The translations under genes were made by a program, and so were the position numbers. A DNA stretch of 64,000 bases from Mesotaenium endlicherianum (taxonomy: Eukaryota; Streptophyta; Zygnematophyceae; Zygnematales; Mesotaeniaceae): the NCBI GenBank assembly GCA_009602735.1, contig WELA01010214.1:448294-512293 (forward strand). Direction: 5' to 3'. Below the pieces are notes generated by a model. It did not search any database, was not told the origin of the DNA, and saw nothing but the letters and a program-made list of their open reading frames with translations. Shown one piece after another: positions 20,189-30,747 of the stretch. Position 1 is the stretch's first letter; the number at the start of each line of letters is the position of its first letter.

Positions 20189-20703
20189 ACTTGTTCTTTA
20201 CTAATTCTGTTTAGGTTTCGGTAATCCACACACATCCGCATACTGCCATCCTTTTTCTTAACAAATAGGATGGGTGCGCCGTAAGGTGATTTACTGGGAG
20301 AAATATAACCATTTTCCTCAAGCTCTGCAATCTGTGTTTGCAACTCCTTGCTCTCCACATAAGACAAGCCATAAGTGCGTTGCCAGGGTGGTTGATTCCC
20401 AGGTAATAAATCAATCCTATGATCTACTTCCCTCTTAGGGGGTAGTCATGGAGGCATATTAAACACATCCGTGTACTGAGCAACAATTTTTGCAGCAGTA
20501 GGGTGCTCCGGAGGGCTTACCTTTTTCTCCACCTCTTCTTCAGGTTGAGGAGGTACCTCTCTTAGCAGCAGACAGAACATTCTGTCTTCCTTCTGGTTCC
20601 AGCTTTTGACGAACTCCATTGCATTCAGCAACTTGCATCCTTCTGGAAGCCTCTTTTTTTCCTTCAGTTGCCATCCACACAGGACAAGAGGAAGAGCACT
20701 GGT
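20168..20703 (-). pseudogene. pol: RT N-terminus and protease linker of E2, joined across a deletion
   Basis: The minus strand from 20703 encodes the conserved linker ([20 protein letters not shown], about 20570-20510), then [13 protein letters not shown] and [14 protein letters not shown]. At about 20168 the sequence continues into MKFNPTEINYSVHDKE of RNase H. In an undeleted copy these points lie about 790 bp apart, so the RT palm with its Asp-Asp pair is absent. Confidence 0.8.
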
Positions 20704-21192
20704 CGTTTCGCCATGACCACGTAGTCTGTAAAAACTACTTTGCCAATCGGTTAGCTGTGAACGTTTCAAACGAGGAGTCGCGGGTTCGAATCCGCTGGGA
20801 TGCAAAGTAACTTTGCATAATTAACTCGTTCGACTTTTCGACTTCGTTCGGCTTTACGACTTGTCGTAAATCCGAAATCTATGACTTAGGCAAATCATAT
20901 TAACTTAATTAATCAAAGATTAATTCGGTTATTATCTCAAAATTAATCAAAATACATTATGGCTAATTATGTCAAACTGTTGCGAAGTAATCAAATTACT
21001 TTACGACGCTCTTTGCAATAGCATCTTGGTCGTTTCGCTAGTCGACCATCAATTAGTCGGCACACACGTGTGGCGAACAATATATCAAGATGCAATCATT
21101 TATCAACAATATATTGATAAATAGCGTAACGTATTGTAGGTAATTAGGAGAATATTCCTGAATACGCCTAAATTAGCTCAGATTGTTACAAT
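20704..21192. other. AT-rich unrelated segment with a tRNA-like B-box
   Basis: This stretch separates minus-strand E2 from plus-strand E3. GGGTTCGAATCC (about 20781-20792) matches an RNA polymerase III B-box. TCGGTTAGCTGTGAACG about 30 nt upstream resembles a D-arm, but stems pair poorly. TGGTCGTTTCGC occurs at both about 20701 and about 21026. A tRNA-derived SINE fragment or degraded tRNA is possible; no gene is supported. Confidence 0.35.
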
Positions 21193-22900
21193 AAAGCTCT
21201 TAAGGTGATTACAGATCATCTAGCTTTGACCCACTTCTAGAAGAAGTCCAAGCTGTTGAGGAGGGAGAACCGCTGGAGCCAAATGCTGGAGCAGTTCCAA
21301 GTCCAGATTGACTACAAACCAGGGAAGTTGAATCTTGCTGATGCACTCTCTAGAAGACCTGACGTGCAAGAAAGGAACTTTAGTCAACATGCTGTAGATA
21401 AAGTCCTTTGTGCACTTACTTCACTAAAGGTGAAAAAGTCCTTTCTCGAACAACTTAAAAAAGCCTACCATCTGACCCAACATTTGAGCCCAGCCCCACT
21501 GATGGTGTGTGTCCTGCTACTGACTTGATTATAGGCTGAAGGGAGGGGTCTGGGTGAGTGAAACCACTTCAGGCAGGCTGAAGCTGGTCATTCCTAATAA
21601 CTTGGAAATAAGGTCACTCTTACTGAGTCAAGCACATGACAATTTACTGGGTGAAAACTGTTGGCAAACTGGCAAAACAATATCATTAGGATGGGTTGTT
21701 TCGGTAGGTCTTGAAACATGTTAAGTCCTGTGATCAATGTCACAAAAGTAAGTCTAGGCACACACCACCTGGGGGGCTATTACAACCACTGCCCACTTCA
21801 GGTGGACGCTAGGACGCAAAATCTATGGACTGAGTGGTAACACTACCAAGAACTGCCAATGAGCATGATTCGATACTGGTAGTAGTGGATAAATTGACAA
21901 AAATGGTCATTTTCATCCCCACCAGTGTCAAAGTAACTGCACTCGAAACTACGAGACAGTTCTACAACCATGTTGTATGCCAACATGGGCTACCCTCTAA
22001 TATTATCTCTGACAGAGACTCAAAATTTACCTCTAAGTTTTGGAGAGCTTTGATGGGGTTAATGAAGTTAAATAGCTGCTCAGCACAGCAAACCACCCTC
22101 AGAATGATAGGCAGACTACAAGAACTTACCGAGTTCTGCAAGAGGTGCTGAGAGCATGTATTAATTAGAAACAAGATAATTGGGATGACTTGTTGCCTCA
22201 AATTTAATTTGCGCTCAACAGTTCGGTGCATGCGTCAACAGGAAAGACTCCTTTCGAACTCAGTTTGGGTAGAGCCCCTAAGTCTCCTTCAGATGTGCTA
22301 GGGGAGTCTTTAACTCACCCTGAGGGGATTGACAATCCGATGTCTTTCTAGTTAACTCAGGAGTTTGCTGACACACTGTCAGAAGTCCAACACAATTTGC
22401 ACAAAGCCCAGGAAAATCAACAAACATACGTTAATCAACACCGTAGAGCTGATATTTTCAAAGGCGATTTGGTCAAACTGCATTCTCAGCACCTGTACCT
22501 GCCTGGTATGGTCAAAGAAAAGCTTGGTCCGGTCTGGGTCAGTCCATATTCGGTGGTGCGCCGTGTCAGTCGGAATGCTTACAAACTGAACATGTCACGG
22601 AATACAAGGGTCACCCATTATTTAATGTCTCTTTCCTGGAACCATACATCAAAGGGGACACATCGTTCACAGGTCCGTTACTTGTCCAACCGGGACCGGT
22701 CCACGCTGTCCGGGAAGGTGAACCTAAGGAATATGAATTTGATGAGATTTTAGAAGCTCGCTCTGTCCGTCGATCATCTAAATATGTCAAGAAATATCTG
22801 GTCAGATGGAAGGGCTACGGTGCCTCTGGGGACACTTGGGTATTTAAGGACCATTTGACCAATGCCAAAGGGGCGTTGAAACAATATTACTTTCGATAGG
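21193..22900 (+). pseudogene. pol: RNase H tail, integrase and chromodomain of E3
   Basis: After a short RNase H tail ([19 protein letters not shown] at 21256 on) the integrase zinc-finger region carries a 17-nt deletion near 21655 that removes the second His and shifts the frame. Recognisable core pieces are ANEHDSILVVVDKLTKMVIF (21834-), LPSNIISDRDSKFTSKFW and a degraded RLQELTEF for the Glu motif. GPVWVSPYSVVRRV (22520-) and the chromodomain KYLVRWKGYGASGDTW (about 22790) close the gene. At least four frame changes or stops. Confidence 0.83.
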
Positions 22901-22963
22901 CTGGGACACCTCCCTAACTGTTATTTCAGTTGACATGGGAAGGTGACAGGAGGTCCCGTCTCC

Positions 22964-23170
22964 ATTTAAGTTGGAGGGGAAATGTGGCCAAACGTGGCCT
23001 AAAGTGACGGTTAGTGGCAGAAAGTGATAGCAGTTGACAGTGTGTCAGAAAGTGACAGTTAGTGACAAAAAATGATAGTAGTTGACAGTGACAGAAAGTG
23101 ACAGTTTTTGATAGGGAGTGTAAGTTGAACACGCAACCCACCTTTACATTAAGTTGGAGGGAGCTAGTGA
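22964..23170 (+). promoter_or_regulatory. Internal polypurine tracts flanking a TGACAG-rich array in E3
   Basis: ATTTAAGTTGGAGGGGAAAT (22964-22983) and ATTAAGTTGGAGGGAG (about 23150-23165) both copy the 3' polypurine tract. Between them AGTGACAG, AGTGACAA and TTGACAG recur about ten times in 130 bp. The array has no coding potential. Confidence 0.55.
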
Positions 23171-23397
23171 GATAAACGTCTTGGAAACTAGCCGATTGCC
23201 GATTGTCTTCGCATATTCATCCTTGACACTCAACTCCGCTCACACACTTCTCTCTCAAGCACACTTGCACTTTCAATAAATTTACACGAGGTATTACATG
23301 CTCTAACTCCCTCTACTATGTTTTTCCCTGTCAAGGTACTCAATCCTGTGCATGATATCATGACTACATTAACTTCATTGTGGTATGAATGAGCAGG

Positions 23398-25084
23398 ATG
23401 ACTCATTTGTCCGAATTCAAGAGGAAAAGAAGGGCGGACGTGGCACAGGCAGAGTATAAGGAGTTCCATGGCGACATCGAATCATCCTCCATCTCTTCTC
23501 AAGAAACAGAGCAACTCCAACTACAGCAGGAGGCTCGGAAGAGGAAGGAGGAGGAAGAACAAGCCAGGCTGAGACAAGAGGAGCAAGACAGAAAAGCTGC
23601 AGTGGAAGCCAAGAAGGCGGACGAACAAAAGTTGGCTGAGGAGAGGCGGAGCAGCAGGCTGAGGAGGAACAGAGGAGAATCAAAAGCTACCGCTACACGG
23701 TGATGGGCAAGGGCTTCGATCGTTTGGAGGAAGCCTTCAAGTACGTCCAGAGGAACCGAAGTGAGCCACAGAGGGACATAATGCAGCGGGAGAGGAGGCA
23801 GCCCAAGATTTTGACAAGTAAATAGAAGTCAGCATAGGGCTTCTACTGTACCATGACTATGCGAAGATGGTGGGATATATGATTTGGGAGGCCAAAGCAG
23901 TGGCCCAGATAAACGAATTTGAATCGGTGCCAAATTCTGGGCTCTCGGGCACAGACAAGGTCATCAGGTTGATCCCTATGCATACAGACAGCTTCAAGGA
24001 TGCCACTTCCCACAACCGGTTCAAGGCCATGTATAACGAGGTGGAGAGAAGAAGCTGGGAGTTCTTGGCAAGGGAGACCAGCCAGTTGGATTTCTCAGGT
24101 CACTGGTACGCCAGTACTTTGAAGAGGACGGATCCTGCTTTCTTTCTACAGCCCAGTGATTGGCGCTGGATGACCATCACCATGAAGGACCAGCAAAATG
24201 ACAGAGCTGAGGAAGACGATTTCCTGGCAGAATTGCAGGGGAAGATAGTGCTGCCACCTCACATTGCGGCATAAAACCCAAGGTTGGATGGAGTCAGGAA
24301 TTGCATGAGTCAGGAGACACAGGAGGATAGGACCAGGGCTAGAAATTCTTTCTCTAAGGGGAAGCATGCTTATGCCACATGGGCAAGTAAGCAAGGGGAG
24401 AAAGACCTGTATGCTGTCAGGACCCGGCAACCCCCACCTGCACCCAAAAGGGGGAGGTCAATGCAATACTCTTTTTCTCGAGAACGGCTGGAGGAGATGA
24501 CCAAAGAGACTCCATAAGTCTCAGAGGAAGAGGAGGACAAAGAGGAGGAAGGCGCCGGAGAGGAGTCTAGTCCTGCTGAGGCACAGACCCTCGCTACATC
24601 CCCCACTCTTTAGCAAACTGGAAGTGCCGTTGCAAAGGCAGCCCTGCAGCAGCTGGTGGATACCAACCCACCGAGAGACCCAGATCTCCAGTGGCTGGGG
24701 AGTTTCAGCAGGAGGAGTCCCACCCCAGGAGGAGAGACTCAGTCAAACAGAGCAGACAGAAGGACTGCCAAGGAGGCAACCAGAGGGCAACCAGCATCCC
24801 TCTCTCATAGAGGGCATGTACCCTTAGCCCATGTCATGCAGCACCCCTCCAATATGCCAGTTTATGTCCCTGTCAATTTGAGAGCTGCACAGGAGAGAGC
24901 GATCTCCATCAACTTGCAGTGCAAGAGCAGGCTGCCCAGTTGCTGCGTTCACCCCTTGGTTCACCCTGATCTGAGCCTCCAGGTTTCAGGAGACCATCAG
25001 ATAGGAGAAAGAGATCCGGTTTTAGGTCTTGCACCCCAGAAGATCGAGCTCCTGGTACTTAGTTTGCTGTTGTCCTTATTTTAG
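23398..25084 (+). pseudogene. ORF3 subtype I of E3
   Basis: Start taken at ATG 23398, directly after GAGCAGG, a splice-acceptor-like string. The N-terminal coiled coil (KRKEEEEQARLRQEEQDRK) runs to about 23660, where a 1-nt deletion shared with E6 shifts the frame. The core resumes at 23867-24274 (NEVERRSWEFLARE, SDWRWMTITMKDQ) and 24284-24517 (SFSKGKHAYATWASKQ, RGRSMQYSFSRERLEE). The C-terminal box HVMQHPSNMPVYVPVNLRAA is at 24836-24895. A stop at 24274 replaces the Trp codon of the AAWDPR motif. Role unknown. Confidence 0.75.
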
Positions 25085-25137
25085 TTTCAGTTGGTTAGGT
25101 AGCATGTGTGTTACTTTGTTGTGAATAGTAATGGAAG

Positions 25138-25173
25138 TGTTGTCGAGTCGGCAACAATTTAAGTTGGAGGGAT
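25138..25173 (+). promoter_or_regulatory. Hairpin and 3' polypurine tract of E3
   Basis: TGTTGTCG-AGT-CGGCAACA (25138-25156; one mismatch in the right arm), then 17 nt, ATTTAAGTTGGAGGGAT, to the LTR at 25174. Confidence 0.72.
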
Positions 25174-25905
25174 TGTAATGAAACAGTATATTGGATAGAT
25201 ATAACGTTCATTTAAATATTATAGTTAAATAAGTTCAGCCTGCTGACTTTAATCAATATTCAGACTGTTGGATATATAATACTTAGTTAAATGACTTAGC
25301 CGAGAGCAGCAGGCCGAAGTCAAGTAGGTCAGCCTGTTGACTTGGGTCAGCTTGGTGACGCATTCTTTGACAGTCAGCTGGTTGTCGTACTCGGCTGCAG
25401 CAAACTGCCTAGCTATGCATCTAAGAGTGGTGTGCTAGATGAGTGGCCACATGACACCCTTAAGGTGGATGGCAATTCGAGATGATGGAAGATGGCTGTG
25501 GATTTGGTTAGCCGACGTCCTACCAACGTGGTTAACTCCCGGGTAGGCGTTGCCATCGCACATGCCGTTGAACAATACACTCATTCCATGTACATATGCT
25601 AGGTATTGCTCTCGAGTTCGGCATTTGGAAACGAGGCCAACTCTTTTGTACTGCTTACTGAGCGAGATCTGAATCCAAGGCGAGAAGCCGTTGATACGCA
25701 CTGTCTTCTAGCCTTGCTTATGTATGAGTTTCTTGATTGCATTGTTGATGCTCGTTTACTTGCATTTGACTAGCGAGTATTGTCCACTGCTAGTGTGTTG
25801 GCTTTTGCTGTTTAATCAGTTAACAATAAATACCATAGAGATTACTTGCTGATATGAAGATCTTTATTAATTGTTAATCGCCTATTGGTAAGTCGATTCA
25901 TTTCA
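25174..25905 (+). repeat. 3' LTR of E3 (732 bp)
   Basis: TGTAATGAAACAGTATATTGG to TCGATTCATTTCA. U3 carries TTCAGCCTGCTGA and related quasi-palindromes. Its right end abuts the interior of another, opposite LTR, so E3 probably landed in, or recombined with, that LTR. Confidence 0.87.
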
Positions 25906-26971
25906 TTATGTTTACGGTGTCTTTTGTTAACGCATCAAGCAGCAAAAAACTACACAACTAGCGTAAACAATTTTCAGTAGTCAAATGCAAGTAACGAGCA
26001 TCAATCATGCAATAGTAAAGTCATACATGAGCAAGCACTTAATAAGCACTTAGTAAGCACTTCGTGTACATAAAGAGTTGGCCTCGTTACCGAATGTCGA
26101 ACTCGATAGCAATTCTAGCATAGTACATAGAGTGAGTTACTGTTTAACGGCAAGTGCAATGACACCGCCTACTCGGGAGTTAACCACGCTGGTAGGACCT
26201 CGGCTAAACAAATCCACAGCCATCTCCCATCATTGTAACGATCCGCTGCGTGGCCGGATGCGGCGCGTGCAACACGTCGCGGATGCGACCGGAAGTGTCG
26301 ATTTGAATTTATAAATACAATTGGCGTGCAATCAAAGTACATTGAGTTACCTTTTTGTTCGTATCGCTACATTGGTATCGGAGCGCGAACGTACGCAACC
26401 ATGTCCAGGAGACGAGGGCTCAAAATCTGCAGGGTGCGAAACTCATCGATGGTACGACCGTACGGCAATTTTTGGATTGTACAAAGAAAGGACACTGTCC
26501 CAAAGCAACGTCCCTCGCGCCGCTTGGGCCTGAGTGCCCGGGACGTGCACACTTGTAGGTGGGAGGAGTGTCACGATCCGTCGCTTGGCCGGATGCGGCG
26601 CGTGCGACACGTCGCGGATGCAACTTTGAATTGTATAAATACAATTGGCGCGATATCGAAGTACCTTGAGTTACCTTTTTGTTTGTACAATCATGTCAAA
26701 TTGCCATTGACCTAAGGCGTCATTTGACCATTCATCTAGCAAATCACACTTAGATGCAAAACTAGGCAGTTTGTTGTATTGCTTAAGGGGGTCAGTTGAT
26801 TGTCAAATAATATGTCAGCAAGCTGGTCTAAGTTGACTTCAGTCTGCTGCCCTTGGCTGAGTCATTATACTGAACATTAATTAAAGTCCAGCAGATTGGT
26901 GGAGCAAGTTGAATATAATTAATTATCACATGTAGGTAAAATACTATATCTTACATTATACTAATTCATCA
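25906..26971 (-). repeat. Family A LTR remnant split by a TRIM
   Basis: Minus-strand LTR lacking about 75 bp at its left side, interrupted at 26233/26690 by the TRIM and continuing to CTAATTCATCA at 26971. No polypurine tract adjoins its right end, so it is a solo LTR or a stranded 5' LTR. Confidence 0.75.
26234..26689 (+). mobile_element. 456-bp TRIM (miniature LTR retrotransposon) with TSD ATCAT
   Basis: 5' LTR 26234-26371 (138 bp, starts TGTAACGATCC, ends GCTACA), primer site TGGTATCGGAGCG at 26373-26385, a 170-bp interior, purine tract TAGGTGGGAGGAG at 26556-26568 and 3' LTR 26569-26689 (121 bp, starts TGTCACGATCC). Both LTRs share a TATAAATACAATTGGCG promoter-like stretch. The interior has one frame with CTKKGHC, the trace of a gag zinc knuckle. 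ATCAT lies directly at both ends (26229-26233 and 26690-26694), proving transposition. It encodes no enzymes and must have used another element's machinery. Unrelated in sequence to families A and B. Confidence 0.88.
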
Positions 26972-28038
26972 GAGTGCACAAGATGACACAACCTCCCAAT
27001 ACATACCCCTAGGAATGGCAGCCCCTCCTTTCGATCACCATCTGCAATGCGCGTGCAATTCCTTGCTGGAATCGGCCATGGCAGAAGTATAGGCACGTCC
27101 GTAGTCCGCCCCGTTCATTCCAAGTTTGTCCACCTACCTTGACGCCGGCACCACCGCCAGCAAGTCTTGTCAACAATCCGCTGGTCGCACCCACCGCTGC
27201 CACTCGCACCCTGCTGGGGCAAGGCGCGGCAAGTTAAGTGGCTGCCCAAGTGCTTGTTCTGGCCGGACCCATGGAACAATCGGTGGTGCTCCTTCATTTC
27301 ATTCATATACAAGTGGTGTCCGATGCTCCCAAGTAAGGCAATCACTCCATCAATCGCCGTCTCTGACGTGCTCGCCCATCTGTCGACCTTTCATCCTCAG
27401 TTGCTGTCATCCCACCGCCGGTGGTCCCACCTGTTCCTCCCGGGCCCGTCAACCTTAACCCCGATCTGCCAGTTGCGCCCCTTGTTGACGCGCTAGCAGC
27501 CGCCATGTCGGTGCCTGCTTAGCCGCCTGTCACAACCGCCCAACGCCAATTTCCTTCCCACGTACTCGCCAGCGCGTTGCTTGCGCCAATAACGCTAGGC
27601 GCTGACGTCTGAAGCCGCCTAATTAACACCCGACGCTTCCACGGATCTTGCCGTTGCACCTTACAACCTGCGCAGCCGTAGTGCACCGGGAAGATCAAGC
27701 GCAACAGGTGTCGCCGTCGTGGGGGGGGGTAGTCGCCGCCAATCTCGAGCCCAATTTGCCGCCGTCGCCCACCCGGCCACACGCACCTCTGTGATAGGGC
27801 CGCCGCCTTGCCGGCGCTTCTCCAACTCCCAACGGCGTTCTTGCAACCTGGTCTTCTGGCTTGCCCGTCCATTGACATCTTGGTGTCCCCCACCACTTTG
27901 CCAACACGCTGCATGAGCTTTCAGCCCACTCTGTAGTGATATAAGTAATAATATATTGGTTAGTTTTCATGTTTTAATGCTTTTGACTATTTGTGGAGTA
28001 ATTTTGTGCAGAGTGAAGTGTGAATAGATACTCAAATG
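26972..28038. other. GC-rich degenerate segment, no gene recognised
   Basis: Pro/Ala/Ser-rich translations occur in several frames (for example 27126-27458 plus), with stops in each. Composition differs from the flanking LTR DNA. It may be the wreck of a proline-rich gag or host exon, but I see no motif to decide. Confidence 0.35.
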
Positions 28039-28138
28039 ACTTGGTTCATGTCCTGTGAACCTTCTAAGGCATTTTCAAAGTTATCAGAAGGACCTGAAAA
28101 ACCCCATGTGGCAAAAGTCAAGTATGCCATTTACAGGT
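28039..28138 (+). repeat. 100-bp dispersed repeat, copy 1
   Basis: ACTTGGTTCATGTCC ... CATGTGGCAAAAGTCAA ... GCCATTT matches 63790-63890 with scattered differences, same orientation. Non-coding, element type unknown. Confidence 0.65.
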
Positions 28139-29276
28139 GAATACGCGGCGGAGAAGGACGACACTAAAGGTACAAAAATAAACAATTACAATTTGCACTG
28201 GTTGACATTTCATTTAGACAGCAGCAGATTATTTGAGCAGATGAGTATAGCTGGCCAGTTTTTAATGAGGTACTTAAGAAAATTAAGAAAGAGAAGGAGG
28301 GTCTAGAGGCTTGGGATCAGAATTATGCTGCGCACGCACAAAAAATGAAAAGGGAGAAGGAAAAGAAAACGGGGGAGGGCATTCAATTCAAGGCTAAGGC
28401 CACAATTATGCATTTTGCCTTTTCTATAAGCGCCCGTTTGCCTGTCGTTTTTGTAATTCACCCGTTCATGGGGCTAAAACCTGCCCTGCTCGGGGCCCCA
28501 ATGTTCGGGCCCCTGTGTATCTTGCCCCACTTGCTAATTTCCATGGCCATTCGAGCCAGTACCAGGGGACGTTAGCTATCTAGTCATTAAATATGTTTTT
28601 ATCTTATACGTAAAACGGAAACGTACGCAAGTATTTCGTCGACCATGGCCGTTTAACTTGCAAAATATGTGTGTCAGCGTAAAAACCAACCAATAAACCG
28701 ATCGAGCGCGTGCGGACGACACAAAATTTACTTTGACTGACAAACTGACCGAAAAAGTATCAATGACGAGTCCAATCATCGACGATTACGCAGAAACTCG
28801 CGGGTGAGGCAAAATCTTATTTTAGCGCGTACTTGTGTCAAATAGATTGTCATCAACACCGTAGATTCTAATAACATTAATGCGCCTACTTGACTAGCTC
28901 TGAACGTTACCCACCACATAAGACAACTGCAATTCTACTGACTCGGACACTCCGAAACTACAACTACGATGCTGTTTGCACTCAATAATGACTTTTGCCT
29001 CCACAGGTTACAGTTGCCAATGTTCAGTTCTTTGCTTCTCAATGTATGGTATAAGGTGGTTGCAAGTATGGATGATCCGGACAACTCTGACTTAGTGGAC
29101 TCCATGGACGATGAAAAACCACCTGTGGAGGAGGCTTCAAGGGCGAGAAAGGCCACCAACTCTTGAAATAAACGTAAGCTGGACCAAAGTGCTTATCATT
29201 TAATTGGTATGCGAATGTTCTCTTGGACACCTACAGGAATGAGCCACCTATATTGTCAGCTTTCTGAAAACCTGCT
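28139..29276. other. Unassigned region before E4
   Basis: AT-rich, no convincing gene. An acceptor-like TCCACAG at 29006 is followed by an open frame to 29166 ending in an acidic tail (DDPDNSDLVDSMDDEKP). It could be the last exon of a decayed gene or transposase, but nothing identifies it. Confidence 0.3.
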
Positions 29277-30640
29277 CCTATCGCTATACGGTGATGAGCA
29301 AGGGCTTTGATCTTTTGGAGGAAGCCTTCAAGTACGCCCAGAGGAACCGAAGTGAGTCACATAGGGACATAATCTAGCGGAAGAGGAGACAGCCTAAGAT
29401 TTTGACAAGCACATAGAAGTCAGCACACGGCTTTTATTATACTATGACTATGCCAGGACGGTGGGGTCTACGATCCGGGAGGCCGAAGCATCGGCCCAGA
29501 CAAATGAATTTCAAACGTTGCCAATACCTGAGATCTGGGGCACAGACAGGGTCATCGGGTTGATCCCTATGCATACAGACAGCTTCAAGGATGCCACTTC
29601 CTACAACCGATTCAAGGCCATGTATAACGAGGTGGAAAGAAGAAGCTGGGAGTTCTTGGCAAGAGAGACCAGCCAGCTGGATTTCTCAGGTCACTGGTAC
29701 CCCTGTACTTTGAAGAGGACGGTTCCCGCTTCCTTTCTACAGCCCACTGACTGGCGCTGGATGATCATCACTATGAAGGACCAGCAAAACGACAGAGCTG
29801 AGGAAGACAATTTCTTGGCAAATTTGCAGGGGAAGATAGTGCTGTCACCTCGCATTGCAGCCTGGGACACACAACTGGATGGAGTCAGGGACTGCAGGAG
29901 ACACAGGAGGACAGGATCAGGACTAGAGATTATTTCTCTAAGGGGAAGCATGCTTATGCCAATTGGGCAAGTAAGCAAGGGGAGAAAGACCTGTATGCAG
30001 TCAGGACCCAGCAACCTCCACCCGCATCCAAAAGGGGGAGGTCAGTGGGATACTTTTTTCTCGGGAACGGTTGGAGAAGATGACTAGAGAAACTCCAGAA
30101 GTCTCAGAGGAATAGGAGGACAAAGAAGAGGAAGGCGTTGGAGAGGAGTCTAGTCCTGCTGAGACATAGACCCCCGCTACATCTCCCACTGGAAGGGCCA
30201 TTGTACAGGCAGCCCTACAGCAGCTTGGGGATACCAGCCCACCAAAAGATTCAGATCTTCAGTGGCTGGGGAATTTTAGCAGGAGGAGTCCCACCCCAGG
30301 AGGTGAAACTCAATCAGACAGGGCAGACAGAAGGGCTGCCAAGGAGGCAGCCAGAGGGCAACCAGCATCCCCCTCTCATAGAGGGCATGTACCATTAGCC
30401 CATGTCATGCAGCACCCCTCTGGCATGCCAGTGTATGTCCCTGTCAGTTTGAGAGCTGCACAGGAGAGAGCGGTCTCCATCGACTTGCAGACAGTGCAAG
30501 AGCAGGCTGCCCAATTGCTGCGTTCACCCCTTGGTTCACCCTGGTCTGAGCCTCTAGGTTTCAGGAGACCATCAGACAGGAGAAGGAGATCCGGTTCCAG
30601 GTCTTGCTCCCCAGAAGACCGAGCCTCTGGTACTTAGTTT
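29277..30640 (+). pseudogene. ORF3 subtype I fragment of E4
   Basis: Core frame 29461-30087 with TNEFQTLPIPEIWGTDRV, YNEVERRSWEFLARE, TDWRWMIITMKDQ and SPRIAAWDTQLDGV. A small deletion after DGVRDC (about 29895) shifts the frame. The C-terminal box HVMQHPSGMPVYVPVSLRAA is at 30401-30460, followed by a Gln-rich helix and an Arg/Ser-rich tail to 30637. The coiled-coil N-terminus is missing. Confidence 0.72.
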
Positions 30641-30711
30641 GCTATTGTCTTTGTTTTTGATCCAGCTGGTTGTGTTGTATGTGTATTACTTGTCTATAAA
30701 TAACATACAAG

Positions 30712-30747
30712 TGTTGTCGAGTCGACAACAATTTAAGTTGTGGGGAT
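30712..30747 (+). promoter_or_regulatory. Hairpin and 3' polypurine tract of E4
   Basis: TGTTGTCG-AGT-CGACAACA (30712-30730), 17 nt ATTTAAGTTGTGGGGAT, then the LTR. Confidence 0.75.

Larger units (their letters stand above)
15443..20703 (-). mobile_element. Family A chromovirus E2, internally deleted and 5'-truncated
   Basis: Minus-strand copy with 3' LTR (15443-16162), hairpin, ORF3 subtype II, internal polypurine tract, integrase-chromodomain and RNase H. The coding sequence then jumps near 20168 directly to the start of RT, missing about 0.8 kb that includes the catalytic YxDD region. The copy stops at about 20703 within the protease-RT linker, against unrelated AT-rich DNA. It abuts the truncated 5' LTR of E1, so it probably inserted there. 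Confidence 0.85.
21193..25905 (+). mobile_element. Family A chromovirus E3, 5'-truncated
   Basis: Plus-strand copy starting inside RNase H (KALKVITDHL-type) at about 21193 and running through integrase, chromodomain, internal polypurine tract, ORF3 subtype I, hairpin and a full 3' LTR (25174-25905). It shares a 17-nt integrase deletion and a 1-nt ORF3 deletion with E6. Gag, protease and RT are missing. Confidence 0.87.

Noticed and set aside
20740-20815. Functional tRNA gene
   Set aside because: Only the B-box is good; the T- and anticodon stems do not pair properly.
22984-23115. CRISPR-like array
   Set aside because: Units are short, unevenly spaced and lie in a eukaryotic retroelement.
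27126-27914. Proline-rich coding gene on either strand
   Set aside because: Frames are short, overlapping and broken; no conserved motif and GC-rich composition explains the openness.
28345-28575. 76-codon frame in the unassigned region
   Set aside because: No motif and no matching repeat copy; composition alone explains it.
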